Shown here: positions 1-9,284 of the stretch, one piece after another
Layout: each line of letters starts with the position of its first letter
Numbering within the stretch: position 1 is the stretch's first letter
Assembly (NCBI GenBank): GCA_013112715.1
Contig: JABFGB010000035.1
Span: forward strand, 1-42,767
Direction: 5' to 3'
Source of the DNA: Chloroflexota bacterium
Lineage (GTDB): Bacteria > Chloroflexota > Anaerolineae > Aggregatilineales > J027
Length of the DNA: 42,767 bases
Position numbers and translations under genes: made by a program
Notes under the pieces: model-generated
Told to the model about the DNA's origin: nothing
Seen by the model: only the letters and a program-made list of their open reading frames with translations
Database searches by the model: none

Positions 1-122
1 CAAGTTTGCTCATCGGACAAGTGCCAGAGAGCCGGATGATGGGAAACTATCACGTCCGGTTCGGAGGGGGGATGATGGAAAAGTACCCATTGCGAGGTAA
101 CTCGCCAGCATACCTACCCTAC
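1..122 (+). mobile_element. Group II intron, 3' end (domains V-VI)
   Basis: The first 122 bases are the 3' end of a group II intron whose 5' part and any reverse transcriptase gene lie left of the window. Domain V is intact at 29-62. Domain VI follows, with a GNRA-capped hairpin (GCGAG 92-96, GTAA 97-100, CTCGC 101-105). The 3' strand CC-TA-CCC-TAC leaves A116 as the expected bulged branch-point adenosine, seven nucleotides from the intron end. The intron ends in AC at 121-122, matching the usual AY end. The next base begins the ATG of the downstream small gene. The intron class cannot be assigned from this fragment. Confidence 0.85.
29..62 (+). ncRNA. Group II intron domain V (catalytic hairpin)
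   Basis: A 34-nt hairpin of exactly domain V length. It starts GAGCCG, has the AGC catalytic triad at 30-32, a GAAA tetraloop at 43-46, and closes with CGGTTC. Length, triad, tetraloop and closing strand are all canonical, so this is the strongest evidence for the intron. Confidence 0.9.
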
Positions 123-257
123 ATGTACCTCGGTTCATCCATTCCAGTAATAGCGGAGTGGAAGAAAAATAACCCACAAGCGTCTTCCAGCGTCGTGATG
201 GGCTTGATTTTTGTCCTACTGGCCTCATCGGTTGCCAGTCTCATCTCGTTCACTTAA
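123..257 (+). CDS. Small membrane protein, downstream exon of intron-interrupted region
   Basis: A 44-residue reading frame starting at ATG 123, directly after the predicted intron end. The N-terminal half is polar (EWKKNNPQ) and the C-terminal half is one hydrophobic helix (VVMGLIFVLLASSVASLI). It is followed by six bases and then the PrgI-like gene. In conjugation operons this position, before the PrgI/VirB3 and VirB4 genes, often holds a pilin-like or small membrane subunit, so a VirB2-like role is possible but unproven. It may be the 3' exon of a longer gene whose first exon lies upstream of the intron, or a complete small gene whose start codon happens to begin at the splice junction. 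Confidence 0.5.
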   Translation: MYLGSSIPVIAEWKKNNPQASSSVVMGLIFVLLASSVASLISFT

Positions 258-263
258 GGAAAG

Positions 264-812
264 GTGGTGGCAGCACATAGCTTGACGAGGGCGGATGGTT
301 GGTTTTATGAGGATGGGCAGTCGGGGGGACTCGACTGCCTTTTGTTGAGGAGAATGGCTTCGATGGTCGCCGAATTCAAATCGCACGTGCTAAAGCGTGA
401 GGAAAAGGGGATGTTCGGCATTCCCTTCAAGCGGTTGCTGGGTGCAGGGGTGGGTGGAGTGATGATTTTCATGGTCGCCCGTTTCCTATTTGCTGTCGGG
501 GCCTTGCCAATCGGTGGTGTAGGTTTCATCGGCCTCTTGGTTCTGTCGGCGCAGCGCGGTGGGTTGAGTTTGTACACCCGCCTGCGGTATCAGATACGTG
601 GCTGGCTCATCATTGCAGCGGCCAGTCAGCCCGACAGCTTGATCGCACAAATGGCCGAACTAATGGAACTGCCCACCCATCTGGTCATTCTCGATGGCGC
701 ACAGGTCTATGCACCACCTGAAAAGGCCGCAGTAGTTGACCTCGCCCAGTGGGAAACCTATGCCGCACCGGATGAGGATGGGCAGGGGCTGATTTTTATG
801 GAGGATGCCTAG
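264..812 (+). CDS. PrgI/VirB3-like conjugation membrane protein
   Basis: A 182-residue protein probably made from GTG at 264 (or 267), just after AAGGAAAGG. Two adjacent hydrophobic segments (about residues 55-90, GVMIFMVARFLFAVG and GGVGFIGLLVLSA) follow a short basic stretch, and a basic linker and soluble C-terminal tail come after. This is the shape of PrgI/VirB3 family proteins, which sit in the inner membrane and partner VirB4 in type IV secretion. The gene lies directly before virB4, with its stop touching the virB4 start, as in other Gram-positive-style and Chloroflexota-style conjugation operons. Sequence identity to PrgI is weak by eye, so the call rests on topology and context. The long N-terminal extension before the membrane segments is unusual, and the true start could be nearer residue 30. 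Confidence 0.5.
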   Translation: MVAAHSLTRADGWFYEDGQSGGLDCLLLRRMASMVAEFKSHVLKREEKGMFGIPFKRLLGAGVGGVMIFMVARFLFAVGALPIGGVGFIGLLVLSAQRGGLSLYTRLRYQIRGWLIIAAASQPDSLIAQMAELMELPTHLVILDGAQVYAPPEKAAVVDLAQWETYAAPDEDGQGLIFMEDA

Positions 813-2960
813 ATGGTTGTTTCTCGACGACGCCACGATGAACTACCTGCCCGTACTATTTTAATTGAACCTTTTGATCTGATGATGCACGCGACGGAAG
901 CCGGGGTAACGGCTCTACAGGGGCGGTTTTCGGCTTTCCTGCGGACACTCGATGGCCCCGCCCGCTTTTTGTGCTGGCAGATGCCTGCTGATCTGAATCG
1001 CAAAATCAGTGCCGTGTCGCAAACCGCGCGCGAGGTTGAAGACCGTGCCCGTGCCGAGATGTGCATGGCCTATCGTCGCCACTATGAGCAGCTTCAAGTC
1101 GAGGCTGAATTTCAGCGGGCCTTATGCGGCATGATTCTATGGACGGAAGAAACTGGGCGCACCGTTGCCAATGGATTATCTTCGGCCTTTGATACCCCTG
1201 CCATTGAAGCGGATTTACCTCCCCTATTTGAAGGACGCTACGGCCTACGTGAAGTCCCGTTCTCCCATCTGTCTCCCATTGGTCGTCCGGGTGGTCGGCC
1301 TTTTTGGGCTATTCTCAACAGCTACGAATTCCTGCCTGCCGCATGGAATTTCTTTCGTCCCATTCCACCTCTGCTGCGCATGAACTTCCCGCTAGCTCTG
1401 TGTATTGATATTCCCGAAACGCTGGATCGCAACAAGGCGGTGGATGCTGTCGAAGGCATTATTCAAGCCTATCAAGTGCATCTGGTCAGTCTGCGCGGTG
1501 GGGAGGACAGTCGCGCCATCACCCGCATCAATGACTGCCGCCGCACCCTAGCCGAAATCAACCAAGGCGATGCCCTACATACAGTACGGATTTCCATTGC
1601 AGTCGCGGCGAATACGTTGGATACCTTGAAAGCGCGGGTCTCCGAAGTCATGACCGAAGCGCGTTCCTATTTTCGGTTGCGGCACGAAGTCGGGGAACTG
1701 CTCTCGCGTTCGACGTATTTGTTTTCGCCGAGCAAAAGTAGCACGATTGGCATTCCAAATACGACCCATCCGGTGACTTCGCGCGAACTCGCCCTCATGT
1801 TGGCGCCTTTGGGCTATCGCAAATTAGGCGATGTGGATGGGGTGCTGCGTGGGGAGGCGGTGGGTGGTAAGTACCCTGTTTTCCACAACTCATGGCGGGA
1901 TAGACGGGCGGTGCATGAGGTCTGGGTCGGGCAGACCGGCTTTGGGAAAACCTTTGCGCTCAACTGCCTCTTGAACCGTGAATATGCCGAAAACGGCGTT
2001 TCCTTTGACATGCTAGAGCCGATGGGCCATGGCAAACATCTGGCCGCTGCATTTGGCCTGCCGTGGTATGTGTTATCGGCCCAGACGACCTGCCTAAATC
2101 CTCAAGATGTGATGTTTCCAACTCTGCTGGAACAAACCTCACACACCATTCGCATTTATGAAACGGTGATGGGGCGTGCTTTATCCGGTGGGCAGCGCGA
2201 AAACTTGGAACGTGGGTTGCTGGCCCAAGCCCTCGAAATCGTTTATGCGGCCTATGCGGATGACTTGGAACGACTTGCCCCTGACAAAACCCCCATTTCT
2301 GATTTTGTGTGTGATGTACTCTCCGGTTTAGGCGAAAAAGACCACATCAAACAGATTGCCAAAGACTTGGCCGATGAAATCGCAGCTTTGGTGACGGGAT
2401 CGGGGCCTTGGGCCAAGTTTCTAAACGGGACGACCACTTTTGACTTTGGACGTTCGGGGCGGAATTGGATTGAACCTCGTATTTTCTCATTCCATCAATT
2501 GGAGAATGACGCCAACATGATCGCGCTGGCCTATGCCCAGTGTTTGGCCGCCATTCGCCGCGACAGTCTACGCGATGAGCAACCGCGTATCATCGCGGTG
2601 GATGAAGTCTATCGGATGCTGCGCCATCCCTCGCTCTTAGACTTTCTGATCGAAGCCGCCAAGACCTTCCGCACCCGACGCAAAAAGCTTATTTCGATTG
2701 ATCAAAACATGAGTATTTTTCTGGAAGGCAAGGCTCGGCTGATCTTTGAGAACAGCCCAATTCGCGTCATTTTTGCTCAAAAGCAGGGCATGAACGTCTT
2801 TCGGGAAGACGCGGCTTTTCAACATTTTAATGAACAGCACCTTTCCATTATTTCTTCATTGCCGCGCTTTCATTTTCTACTGGATATACAGGATGAAGGC
2901 ACGTTCTACCTCTTTAACCGAGCCTCACGAGATGAGTTGCGGCGGTTTAGTTCAACCTAA
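813..2960 (+). CDS. virB4: VirB4/TraE-type conjugative ATPase
   Basis: A 715-residue cytoplasmic ATPase that powers assembly and substrate movement in a type IV secretion system. The C-terminal half has the Walker A motif GQTGFGKT near residue 372 and a Walker B region (IIAVDEVYRML) near residue 592. The N-terminal half is the usual poorly conserved VirB4 domain. Further family hallmarks are a FEN-SPIRVIFAQ segment and the loop after Walker B that mentions a TFRTRRKK basic patch. Length is typical for VirB4 (about 600-850). The ATG immediately follows the stop of the PrgI-like gene, implying translational coupling. This is the only complete core T4SS channel ATPase in the window; VirB6 and other channel genes must lie to the left or be absent. 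Confidence 0.9.
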   Translation: MVVSRRRHDELPARTILIEPFDLMMHATEAGVTALQGRFSAFLRTLDGPARFLCWQMPADLNRKISAVSQTAREVEDRARAEMCMAYRRHYEQLQVEAEFQRALCGMILWTEETGRTVANGLSSAFDTPAIEADLPPLFEGRYGLREVPFSHLSPIGRPGGRPFWAILNSYEFLPAAWNFFRPIPPLLRMNFPLALCIDIPETLDRNKAVDAVEGIIQAYQVHLVSLRGGEDSRAITRINDCRRTLAEINQGDALHTVRISIAVAANTLDTLKARVSEVMTEARSYFRLRHEVGELLSRSTYLFSPSKSSTIGIPNTTHPVTSRELALMLAPLGYRKLGDVDGVLRGEAVGGKYPVFHNSWRDRRAVHEVWVGQTGFGKTFALNCLLNREYAENGVSFDMLEPMGHGKHLAAAFGLPWYVLSAQTTCLNPQDVMFPTLLEQTSHTIRIYETVMGRALSGGQRENLERGLLAQALEIVYAAYADDLERLAPDKTPISDFVCDVLSGLGEKDHIKQIAKDLADEIAALVTGSGPWAKFLNGTTTFDFGRSGRNWIEPRIFSFHQLENDANMIALAYAQCLAAIRRDSLRDEQPRIIAVDEVYRMLRHPSLLDFLIEAAKTFRTRRKKLISIDQNMSIFLEGKARLIFENSPIRVIFAQKQGMNVFREDAAFQHFNEQHLSIISSLPRFHFLLDIQDEGTFYLFNRASRDELRRFSST

Positions 2961-2969
2961 GGAAATTCA

Positions 2970-3143
2970 ATGGCAAAAAAGATGACGGATACGACCACCT
3001 TTCAGGTGCTGGAAAAAGATGCCTATCACGCTTTCATCGAGTGGCCGCTGTTTCTTATGCGTAAGCTGAAGCAGTTGGAACAGCATATTGCGGCGGCTGA
3101 GGAGAATCTCAAAGGGACGGGCCAGCGGAGGGAGCAGAAATGA
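2970..3143 (+). CDS. 57-aa hypothetical protein between virB4 and topoisomerase
   Basis: A short gene from ATG 2970, nine bases after the virB4 stop and preceded by TAAGGAAA as a ribosome binding site. It encodes 57 residues with a charged N-terminus (MAKKMTDTTT), a central amphipathic part and a helical, possibly coiled-coil C-terminus (KLKQLEQHIAAAEENL). Its TGA overlaps the ATG of the topoisomerase as ATGA, which strongly suggests it is translated and coupled to that gene. No family is recognised. It could be a small partner of the topoisomerase or simply a translational relay. Confidence 0.7.
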   Translation: MAKKMTDTTTFQVLEKDAYHAFIEWPLFLMRKLKQLEQHIAAAEENLKGTGQRREQK

Positions 3144-5044
3144 GCAAATCGAAGGTGGCTAAACGTCTGGTGATTGTCGAATCGCCGGGAAAAGTTAAGA
3201 AGATACAGTCTTATTTAGGTGGTGAGTTTCGTGTTATGGCTTCGATGGGCCATGTGCGTGATTTGCCTGCCGATGAACTGGGCATTGATGTGGAAGGTGG
3301 TTTCGTTCCCAAATGGCAGGCAGTCGCAGGCAAAAACACGGTCATTAAGCGGTTGATCAAGGCGATGCAGGAGGCCGAAGCTATTTATCTCGCAACCGAC
3401 CCTGACCGCGAAGGGGAAGCGATTGCCGCTCACATTTTGGCACTCACCAAACTGCCGCGTGAGCAACCCGTGATGCGTGTGACCTTCACCGCCATCACGC
3501 AGGAGGCAGTGCGGTACGCGGTGGAAAATCCCCGGCGTTTGGATATGGCTTTAGTTGCCGCCCAACATGCCCGGCGTAAACTGGATCGTTTGGTAGGGTA
3601 TCTGGTTAGCCCCATTGCCTGTCGCGTTCTAGATGGTCGCTATTCGGCGGGACGGGTCCAGTCGCCAGCCCTGCGTTTGGTGGTTGAGCGCGAACGGGCC
3701 ATTCAGTCCTTCGTCCCAGAGACCTACTTCAGCATTGAAGCATTATTGGGCATAGGGGAATCCTGTTTCAAGGCCAAACTGACTCAAGTTCAGGGTCAAG
3801 AGCTGCCTCTCAAAGACGTGGAGTTTGTCAAACGGCTAGCGGCGACTCTCAATGCAGCAGCCTTTTGGGTGGGTGAGATGAATACTGAAACTCCCCAGCG
3901 AAAACCACCCGCGCCTTTTACGACCAGCACCCTACAGCAGGCTGCCAGCAGCACCTTGGGGATGTCCCCTGAAAAGACGATGCAATTGGCTCAACTGCTT
4001 TACGAGGCCTCGCTCATTACCTATATGCGAACCGATGCCGTGTTTATCGCACCGGAAGCGCAAACAGCCGCGCTGGACTTCATTGGCAAGACCTACGGAG
4101 CGCAGTATGTCCCGTCCGAGAAGCCGCAGTACAAGAGTAGACCCAATACACAGGAGGCCCATGAAGCAATCCGCCCAACCGATGTGGCACTCACGCCTGA
4201 TCAGCTTAAGGAGGATGTGGGTGAGGGGGCCGCTTTGTATGGGTTGATCTGGCGGCGTTTTGTCGCAAGCCAGATGGCGATGGGAGTGGACAGCGTACAA
4301 ACCCTCATCGTGCTAGTAGGCAAACAGGCGGACCAGCCCTTTCCGGTGAAACTGACTGCTCGCAGTGTGACTCCCCAGTTCGATGGTTTCCGTCGGGTGT
4401 ATCAGGCGGATTCCGATGTAGAAGCAGATGAATCAGCCGAGGCCGAAGTCACCCTCCCTGTGTTGCAGGAAGGCCAACCCCTGACTCTGCAAAAATTGTT
4501 GCCCCAACAGAAACAAACCCAAGCCCCGGCGCGTTTCACCGAAGCACAACTGGTACATGAATTGGAAAAACGCGGTATTGGGCGACCCAGCACCTATGCT
4601 GCTATTCTGATCAATCTCAAGTCGCGCGACTATGTGCGTTTAGAGAAAAAGCGCCTTACGCCTACCGAGACTGGTATCAAACTGACCGATTATCTGATGG
4701 GTGGTTTTGCCACCTTGTTAGCTGATGATTACACCGCCCGCATGGAAAGCACACTGGATGAGATTGCGGCGGGGCAGCGCGAAGAACTGGATGTGCTGCA
4801 AGCCTTTTGGGGTGAATTCCAACCCCTACTGCGTGGGGCGACTGCCGAAATCCGTGCTTTACCACCCCAAGAAAAGCGCCCTGAACCGCCGAAAACAGGT
4901 GAGCCATGCCCGCAGTGTGGCAGCGATTTGGTATATCGCACTGGTTCAAAAGGGCAGTTCATTGGCTGTTCGGCCTTTCCCAAGTGCCGCTATTCGGTGG
5001 GTTTGGAACACCAGCCCTTGATTTTACAGCCTGCCAAATCTTAG
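3140..5044 (+). CDS. topA: Type IA DNA topoisomerase (TopA-like, element-borne)
   Basis: A 634-residue type IA topoisomerase, which cuts one DNA strand through a tyrosine and relaxes negative supercoils. The TOPRIM domain opens with RLVIVESPGKVKKI and has the acidic ATDPDREGEAIA motif near residue 80. The active-site tyrosine is Tyr295 in SLITYMRTD. A C-terminal four-cysteine zinc ribbon (CPQC...GC...KC) is present once, whereas chromosomal TopA usually carries several such C-terminal repeats, so this is the short form typical of conjugative elements (compare TraE of RP4). It is embedded in the conjugation operon and overlaps the preceding 57-aa gene. A role in resolving the transferred DNA is inferred from context. 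Confidence 0.93.
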   Translation: MSKSKVAKRLVIVESPGKVKKIQSYLGGEFRVMASMGHVRDLPADELGIDVEGGFVPKWQAVAGKNTVIKRLIKAMQEAEAIYLATDPDREGEAIAAHILALTKLPREQPVMRVTFTAITQEAVRYAVENPRRLDMALVAAQHARRKLDRLVGYLVSPIACRVLDGRYSAGRVQSPALRLVVERERAIQSFVPETYFSIEALLGIGESCFKAKLTQVQGQELPLKDVEFVKRLAATLNAAAFWVGEMNTETPQRKPPAPFTTSTLQQAASSTLGMSPEKTMQLAQLLYEASLITYMRTDAVFIAPEAQTAALDFIGKTYGAQYVPSEKPQYKSRPNTQEAHEAIRPTDVALTPDQLKEDVGEGAALYGLIWRRFVASQMAMGVDSVQTLIVLVGKQADQPFPVKLTARSVTPQFDGFRRVYQADSDVEADESAEAEVTLPVLQEGQPLTLQKLLPQQKQTQAPARFTEAQLVHELEKRGIGRPSTYAAILINLKSRDYVRLEKKRLTPTETGIKLTDYLMGGFATLLADDYTARMESTLDEIAAGQREELDVLQAFWGEFQPLLRGATAEIRALPPQEKRPEPPKTGEPCPQCGSDLVYRTGSKGQFIGCSAFPKCRYSVGLEHQPLILQPAKS

Positions 5045-5058
5045 GGTGAGGTACTGGT

Positions 5059-6204
5059 ATGAGTTTGCTGCTGCCTGACGATGATTGGTTGATCGAAGAG
5101 CCACCGGATAATCTATTTGATACCTTTGAGGAAGAACCGCCGGAATGGGACTTTAAAGATGCCACGCCCCCTGAACCACCAGATTTTCCGCCGATGGACG
5201 ATGAACGGGAGGCCTATGCGCCACCCATCCCTTCAGCACAGGACTATGTTGTGCCAGAGGCATTATATGCGGATGAACTGCTGAAATTACCTGCCGAGGT
5301 CTATCCTACACAGACAACTCATCCCCCTGCATCTGAAACCCTTGTTATCGAACGGCCAAGCACATGGCGGTTGCAGCAAAGCGGCGTCTTGATTGAGGAG
5401 GTCTTTGCCGATGCCCCTGACCCCGACCACTATGCGGTAGGCATCATGGAAGTTTGGCACGATCCCCAAACGGGTGACCAGAAGGGCGCGTACTTGCACA
5501 TGGCGGATGCACCCCATTTGGAACGCGCCGAAGAAATGCGGAACAACATCTACCGCATGGCTGATGAAGCTAGGGTGTCCGATCCCGATTTGGGGAATTT
5601 CGCGCATGGACTCATCCAGCAGCGCGGCGAGTGGTGGCCCTTGACCGATGCTCAGTGGGAGGTGGTGGACAACACACTTACCCCTGATATGCCGGATTTT
5701 CAGGCTGAGGCGACATGGGTCGCACGCGATCAACTTCTGGCACAGACAGTGGCGGTGAGTGGGGCTGAACTGGCCCGTGAGGAAATTGACCAACCCCATG
5801 AATTACAGGCTGTTATGCGTGGTTTGGGCCTACAAGCCGAGGATTTTGACCCGGCCAGCATACCGCCGCCCTTATTTGATGAAAGCACCAACACGGCCTA
5901 TTGGATTGGGGTCTATCAGCCTGACCCGAACAACTCCAACGAGGCGATTACCTCCATCCTCTCGATTCATCAAGATGAGGCTGGGCAGCCGATTGCCCAT
6001 CTCGCGCCAGTTGCCACCGGGGATTGGAATCATGCTTATCGCACTGCTGAATACCTGCTAGGGGTCGCCGAGCGCACGCAGGACGTGGGGCAGGTATTAG
6101 ATACTGCCGAAGCGATGGCCCTTGCCACTCAGCAGCGTGACCTGTGGGGTACTCCCCTCGAAGCGGATGTCGCCTTTAGCCCTGTTGGGATGGAGTTAGA
6201 CTAA
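5059..6204 (+). CDS. Acidic modular protein A (381 aa), unknown
   Basis: A 381-residue, very acidic and proline-rich protein starting 14 bases after the topoisomerase. The first 90 residues are low-complexity acidic (DDDWLIEEPPDN). Two related modules follow, at about residues 125-190 (YAVGIMEVW...) and 281-345 (YWIGVYQPD...). Each is a short beta-rich stretch followed by a helix rich in Ala, Glu and Arg. They resemble the modules in the next two genes. The stop overlaps the next ATG by one base (TAATG). No known enzyme motif is visible. It is probably a soluble cytoplasmic accessory protein of the conjugation operon. I do not recognise the family. Confidence 0.7.
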   Translation: MSLLLPDDDWLIEEPPDNLFDTFEEEPPEWDFKDATPPEPPDFPPMDDEREAYAPPIPSAQDYVVPEALYADELLKLPAEVYPTQTTHPPASETLVIERPSTWRLQQSGVLIEEVFADAPDPDHYAVGIMEVWHDPQTGDQKGAYLHMADAPHLERAEEMRNNIYRMADEARVSDPDLGNFAHGLIQQRGEWWPLTDAQWEVVDNTLTPDMPDFQAEATWVARDQLLAQTVAVSGAELAREEIDQPHELQAVMRGLGLQAEDFDPASIPPPLFDESTNTAYWIGVYQPDPNNSNEAITSILSIHQDEAGQPIAHLAPVATGDWNHAYRTAEYLLGVAERTQDVGQVLDTAEAMALATQQRDLWGTPLEADVAFSPVGMELD

Positions 6205-9200
6205 TGGGTGTACGGCAGTTTGGCACGGATACACTGGCGGTGCGTGATGAGGACTATCCCAAAAAGACCTGTCTAGTGGACTATGCTGAGGATGCGGTCT
6301 ATGGCGTCGAATTGGCGTTCCCCGAAAGTGATGATGATCGTTACCGCGTGGATTTAGTCCGCAGCAGCCGTCAAATGCAGGGGGTCGAAGTCGAACAGCG
6401 ATTGACGCTGGCGGAGTATGTCAGTCAGACTGAGGCGGAAGAACACCTCTACGAAGCCTCCACCGCCCTATATGAGCAGGGCCGCGCCGCCATTGAGGAA
6501 CATCTACCTAGTATCCAGACCCAACCGATTGAATATGCGGCGGGGTACATGGTCGCCAGCTATCCACCCGATGCGGTGTTCACGGGTGAGTCGGTTTCGG
6601 TGTCCATTCTGGCGCTGAATGAACAGGGGACTGCCAGTGCCGTGATTGGTCGGAATTTATCCTCCTATGAAGCCTCAGCCTTAAGCATGATGCTAGAAGA
6701 GGCGCAGGCGAAGGGGGATGTACCAACGCTGATAGAAACCGCTGCCCATGAAGCGCAGGCACGCGGTCATTTGTCAGCCAGTCAGCCGCTGTTGCCTGCC
6801 TCCCCTAATTCCCCAACCTTCTATTTAGACCATCGGGCGGAGATGGAACGCGCTGCTGAAAGGGTGATAGATGCCCCATCGGACGTGGGTTGGGGTTGGC
6901 ATGAAGCCTGTTTTGCTGTTTTGCCACCAACGCAATCCGAGCAAGTCTATCAAACAGCCCTGCTGGATGTGTACCGCGATGTTTTGAGCGGTGATCTGGC
7001 GGGCAGTTATCTGCCATTGGGTCAGCATAACACCCTAGCAGGAGCGCAGGTGCAATGTGATGAACTGGAAGCGGCGGCCTTTGATGCCCATGATGCTTCC
7101 GAAAACTGGGCGAAATTTACCGAAAAGCAGGTAGATGCCCCCATGTGGCAGCCCATGCAACCTGCCCATTATGCCTTGTATGAACGACTGGTTGGGCGAG
7201 AGCCACTATCTGATCTGCCCACTCATCCCGAAATGGATCCCTTGTTGGCTGAGGCACTGCGTTTGGGTGCCGAGATAACGGATATAAAAAGAGAGGAACA
7301 AGGTATGGCAAATACATTAAAAGCCGAACGGGTGGCTTGGCAAACCGACCTGAATGAACATGTGAGTTATCTCCCGCCTTACGTCATGGCGAGTTATCGT
7401 TCACCCGAAAATGTCACTGGGATCGCGCCGTTGCGTATCCATCCGCAGGGGGATGCCACCTCGCCGATGTACGGGTTTGAAGTGTCTGCCGCGAATGACA
7501 AAGGGGATGTGACGTTGGCGGCAGTTAAAACGTTTGAAAGCGACATTCTCCAAAAAGAGGTCACCGAATCTGCTGTTCTCAAAACATACCGCTCCCGCAA
7601 TTATGATGAATCGGTCTCGTATCTTGACCCACGCTCGGATGCCATCGCGGATGCACGTGCATTGGTTTATGAATGGGGTCGGCACGATCTTGACCACGCG
7701 ATGGGGTCAGCGCTGCGGCTGGCCCAAGACAACGGTTTTAAGGGCAATACACTTTTTGAACATGGCCCGGCGGATGCCTTCACCATCCCTGACGATACCC
7801 GCCCAATCGCGGCCATTCATCGGGAACGGGAATGGGAACGGGATGCCGAATTATTTGGCTTGAACGGCTACAAGGTTCCCCTACCCGCTGATGTGATTCA
7901 TGCCCGAGAGGTTGGGCGTTATGGCGGCGAAGTGGAAGTTAAACCCGGCCTTTTTTATGGGGTGACGGTGCGTGAAGAAGTAACCGAAGGCAGCGAGCAG
8001 CCCACCTATCTGGTCGATGGGGTCAAAGCGTGGCTGGAACATGAGACACTCGAAACAAAAATGGAAACCGTGAGCTTGGGGATGAAATCAGACCGCGCTG
8101 CCGCATTCCAGACCGCCCATCAGATTGTGCAATCCTCGGATGTAGCGGAAAGATTGGAAACAATGGCAGGTCTAGCCCATGACTTTGCCCAACATGCTGA
8201 TCTGCCAGACGGTGCGTTCACCCCCCTGCATCTACGCAATGAAGGCTTATTCCGTGAAGGGCCACCTGATCCGGCACGTCATGGGCTAGAAATGGATTGG
8301 GGAAGTCATGAGGCAGCAGTGATGATGACCCCTCCCCCTGCATCGAATCATTTTGCTCCCCCACGCCTTGATTATAGCCGTATGGTTGGCGAGGCAGCCT
8401 ATGATCTGCCTTTAGAAGAAGGGCTAGGTTATGAATTTCGGATGCGTCCCATCCCGGACTTGGAAGTTGAAGTGGCCCGTTATGGGGTCGATGCGCTGGC
8501 GGTTGAAACCGTCAAGCATTGGCAGGCAAACGATGAACCCCAGCAAGAAATTGTGACACTCGGTATTTACTTTGACCGTGATGAAGCCCGCGAAGAAGTG
8601 GATACCTACGTGACGATGGCGGAACGGGAAGGTATTCAATCGGCTATGACCCGTGCGGCGATGCTGGCCGATGTGCAAAGTTACCCGGATATGGTGAGTC
8701 GGGCCGAAGAATTAGACCTCCACCTCAATCCAGATGTGCGTTTTGGTGAGATGTTTCAGGAAGGGCCAGATGATCCTTTCCTTGCCGAACGGGAAATAAA
8801 CTATGCTGCCCAACAGTATGCAGCGGATTACCCACCTCACCACGAGCTATCGTTTGAGGTCGTGCCTGTTCACAGCCCTTCCGGAGAATCTTTAGGGCAT
8901 TCGGTGGTGGCACTCGATGCAGCATGGGAACACGATGAGGCCTCCCGGGACTGGGATACATCTCAAGCCGTGACGGCCTATGAAGTCGCCCAGTTTGAGC
9001 AGCAACGCGAGGCCGACTTTTACGCGGCATCTCTGCGGGAATACTTGGACAAACGCGATTTGGAGACACAAGGGACCAACATCGTGCCGGCGCTTGAGTT
9101 TGTCCAAAGTGTGCAGTCGGTCAATGGGGTCAGCGAAAACAAGTATGTGCTCAATCCCTCGGACATCTCGCGGGTGGAACGGGATGAATGGGCCATCCAG

Positions 9201-9281
9201 CACCGCATCGAGGACTTCCATCCCATTCCCATACAGCCTGCACCCGAACAACAACCCGTTGTGATGGATTGGGAACGCTAA
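6204..9281 (+). CDS. Large modular repeat protein B (1025 aa), unknown
   Basis: A 1025-residue acidic protein with at least five degenerate modules, visible near residues 115 (YMVASYPPDAVF), 392 (YVMASYRSPENV), 572 (YGGEVEVKPGLFYGV), 742 (YEFRMRPIPDLEVE) and 893 (SGESLGHSVVALD). Each has a beta-rich half and a helix with the pattern A-E-x-Y. The last module closely matches two modules in the next gene, so the three neighbouring genes share a family. No membrane segment, signal peptide or catalytic motif is seen. It starts inside the stop of protein A and ends three bases before the next ATG. Large polyvalent, DNA-transfer-associated proteins of this style occur on conjugative elements, but this one is not recognised. 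Confidence 0.72.
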   Translation: MGVRQFGTDTLAVRDEDYPKKTCLVDYAEDAVYGVELAFPESDDDRYRVDLVRSSRQMQGVEVEQRLTLAEYVSQTEAEEHLYEASTALYEQGRAAIEEHLPSIQTQPIEYAAGYMVASYPPDAVFTGESVSVSILALNEQGTASAVIGRNLSSYEASALSMMLEEAQAKGDVPTLIETAAHEAQARGHLSASQPLLPASPNSPTFYLDHRAEMERAAERVIDAPSDVGWGWHEACFAVLPPTQSEQVYQTALLDVYRDVLSGDLAGSYLPLGQHNTLAGAQVQCDELEAAAFDAHDASENWAKFTEKQVDAPMWQPMQPAHYALYERLVGREPLSDLPTHPEMDPLLAEALRLGAEITDIKREEQGMANTLKAERVAWQTDLNEHVSYLPPYVMASYRSPENVTGIAPLRIHPQGDATSPMYGFEVSAANDKGDVTLAAVKTFESDILQKEVTESAVLKTYRSRNYDESVSYLDPRSDAIADARALVYEWGRHDLDHAMGSALRLAQDNGFKGNTLFEHGPADAFTIPDDTRPIAAIHREREWERDAELFGLNGYKVPLPADVIHAREVGRYGGEVEVKPGLFYGVTVREEVTEGSEQPTYLVDGVKAWLEHETLETKMETVSLGMKSDRAAAFQTAHQIVQSSDVAERLETMAGLAHDFAQHADLPDGAFTPLHLRNEGLFREGPPDPARHGLEMDWGSHEAAVMMTPPPASNHFAPPRLDYSRMVGEAAYDLPLEEGLGYEFRMRPIPDLEVEVARYGVDALAVETVKHWQANDEPQQEIVTLGIYFDRDEAREEVDTYVTMAEREGIQSAMTRAAMLADVQSYPDMVSRAEELDLHLNPDVRFGEMFQEGPDDPFLAEREINYAAQQYAADYPPHHELSFEVVPVHSPSGESLGHSVVALDAAWEHDEASRDWDTSQAVTAYEVAQFEQQREADFYAASLREYLDKRDLETQGTNIVPALEFVQSVQSVNGVSENKYVLNPSDISRVERDEWAIQHRIEDFHPIPIQPAPEQQPVVMDWER

Positions 9282-9284
9282 AAC

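Noticed and set aside
6..122. Reading frame through the first 122 bases joined to the small membrane protein
   Set aside because: The N-terminal part is a translation of group II intron domains V and VI and starts at a TTG inside the intron. The supported coding region begins at 123.
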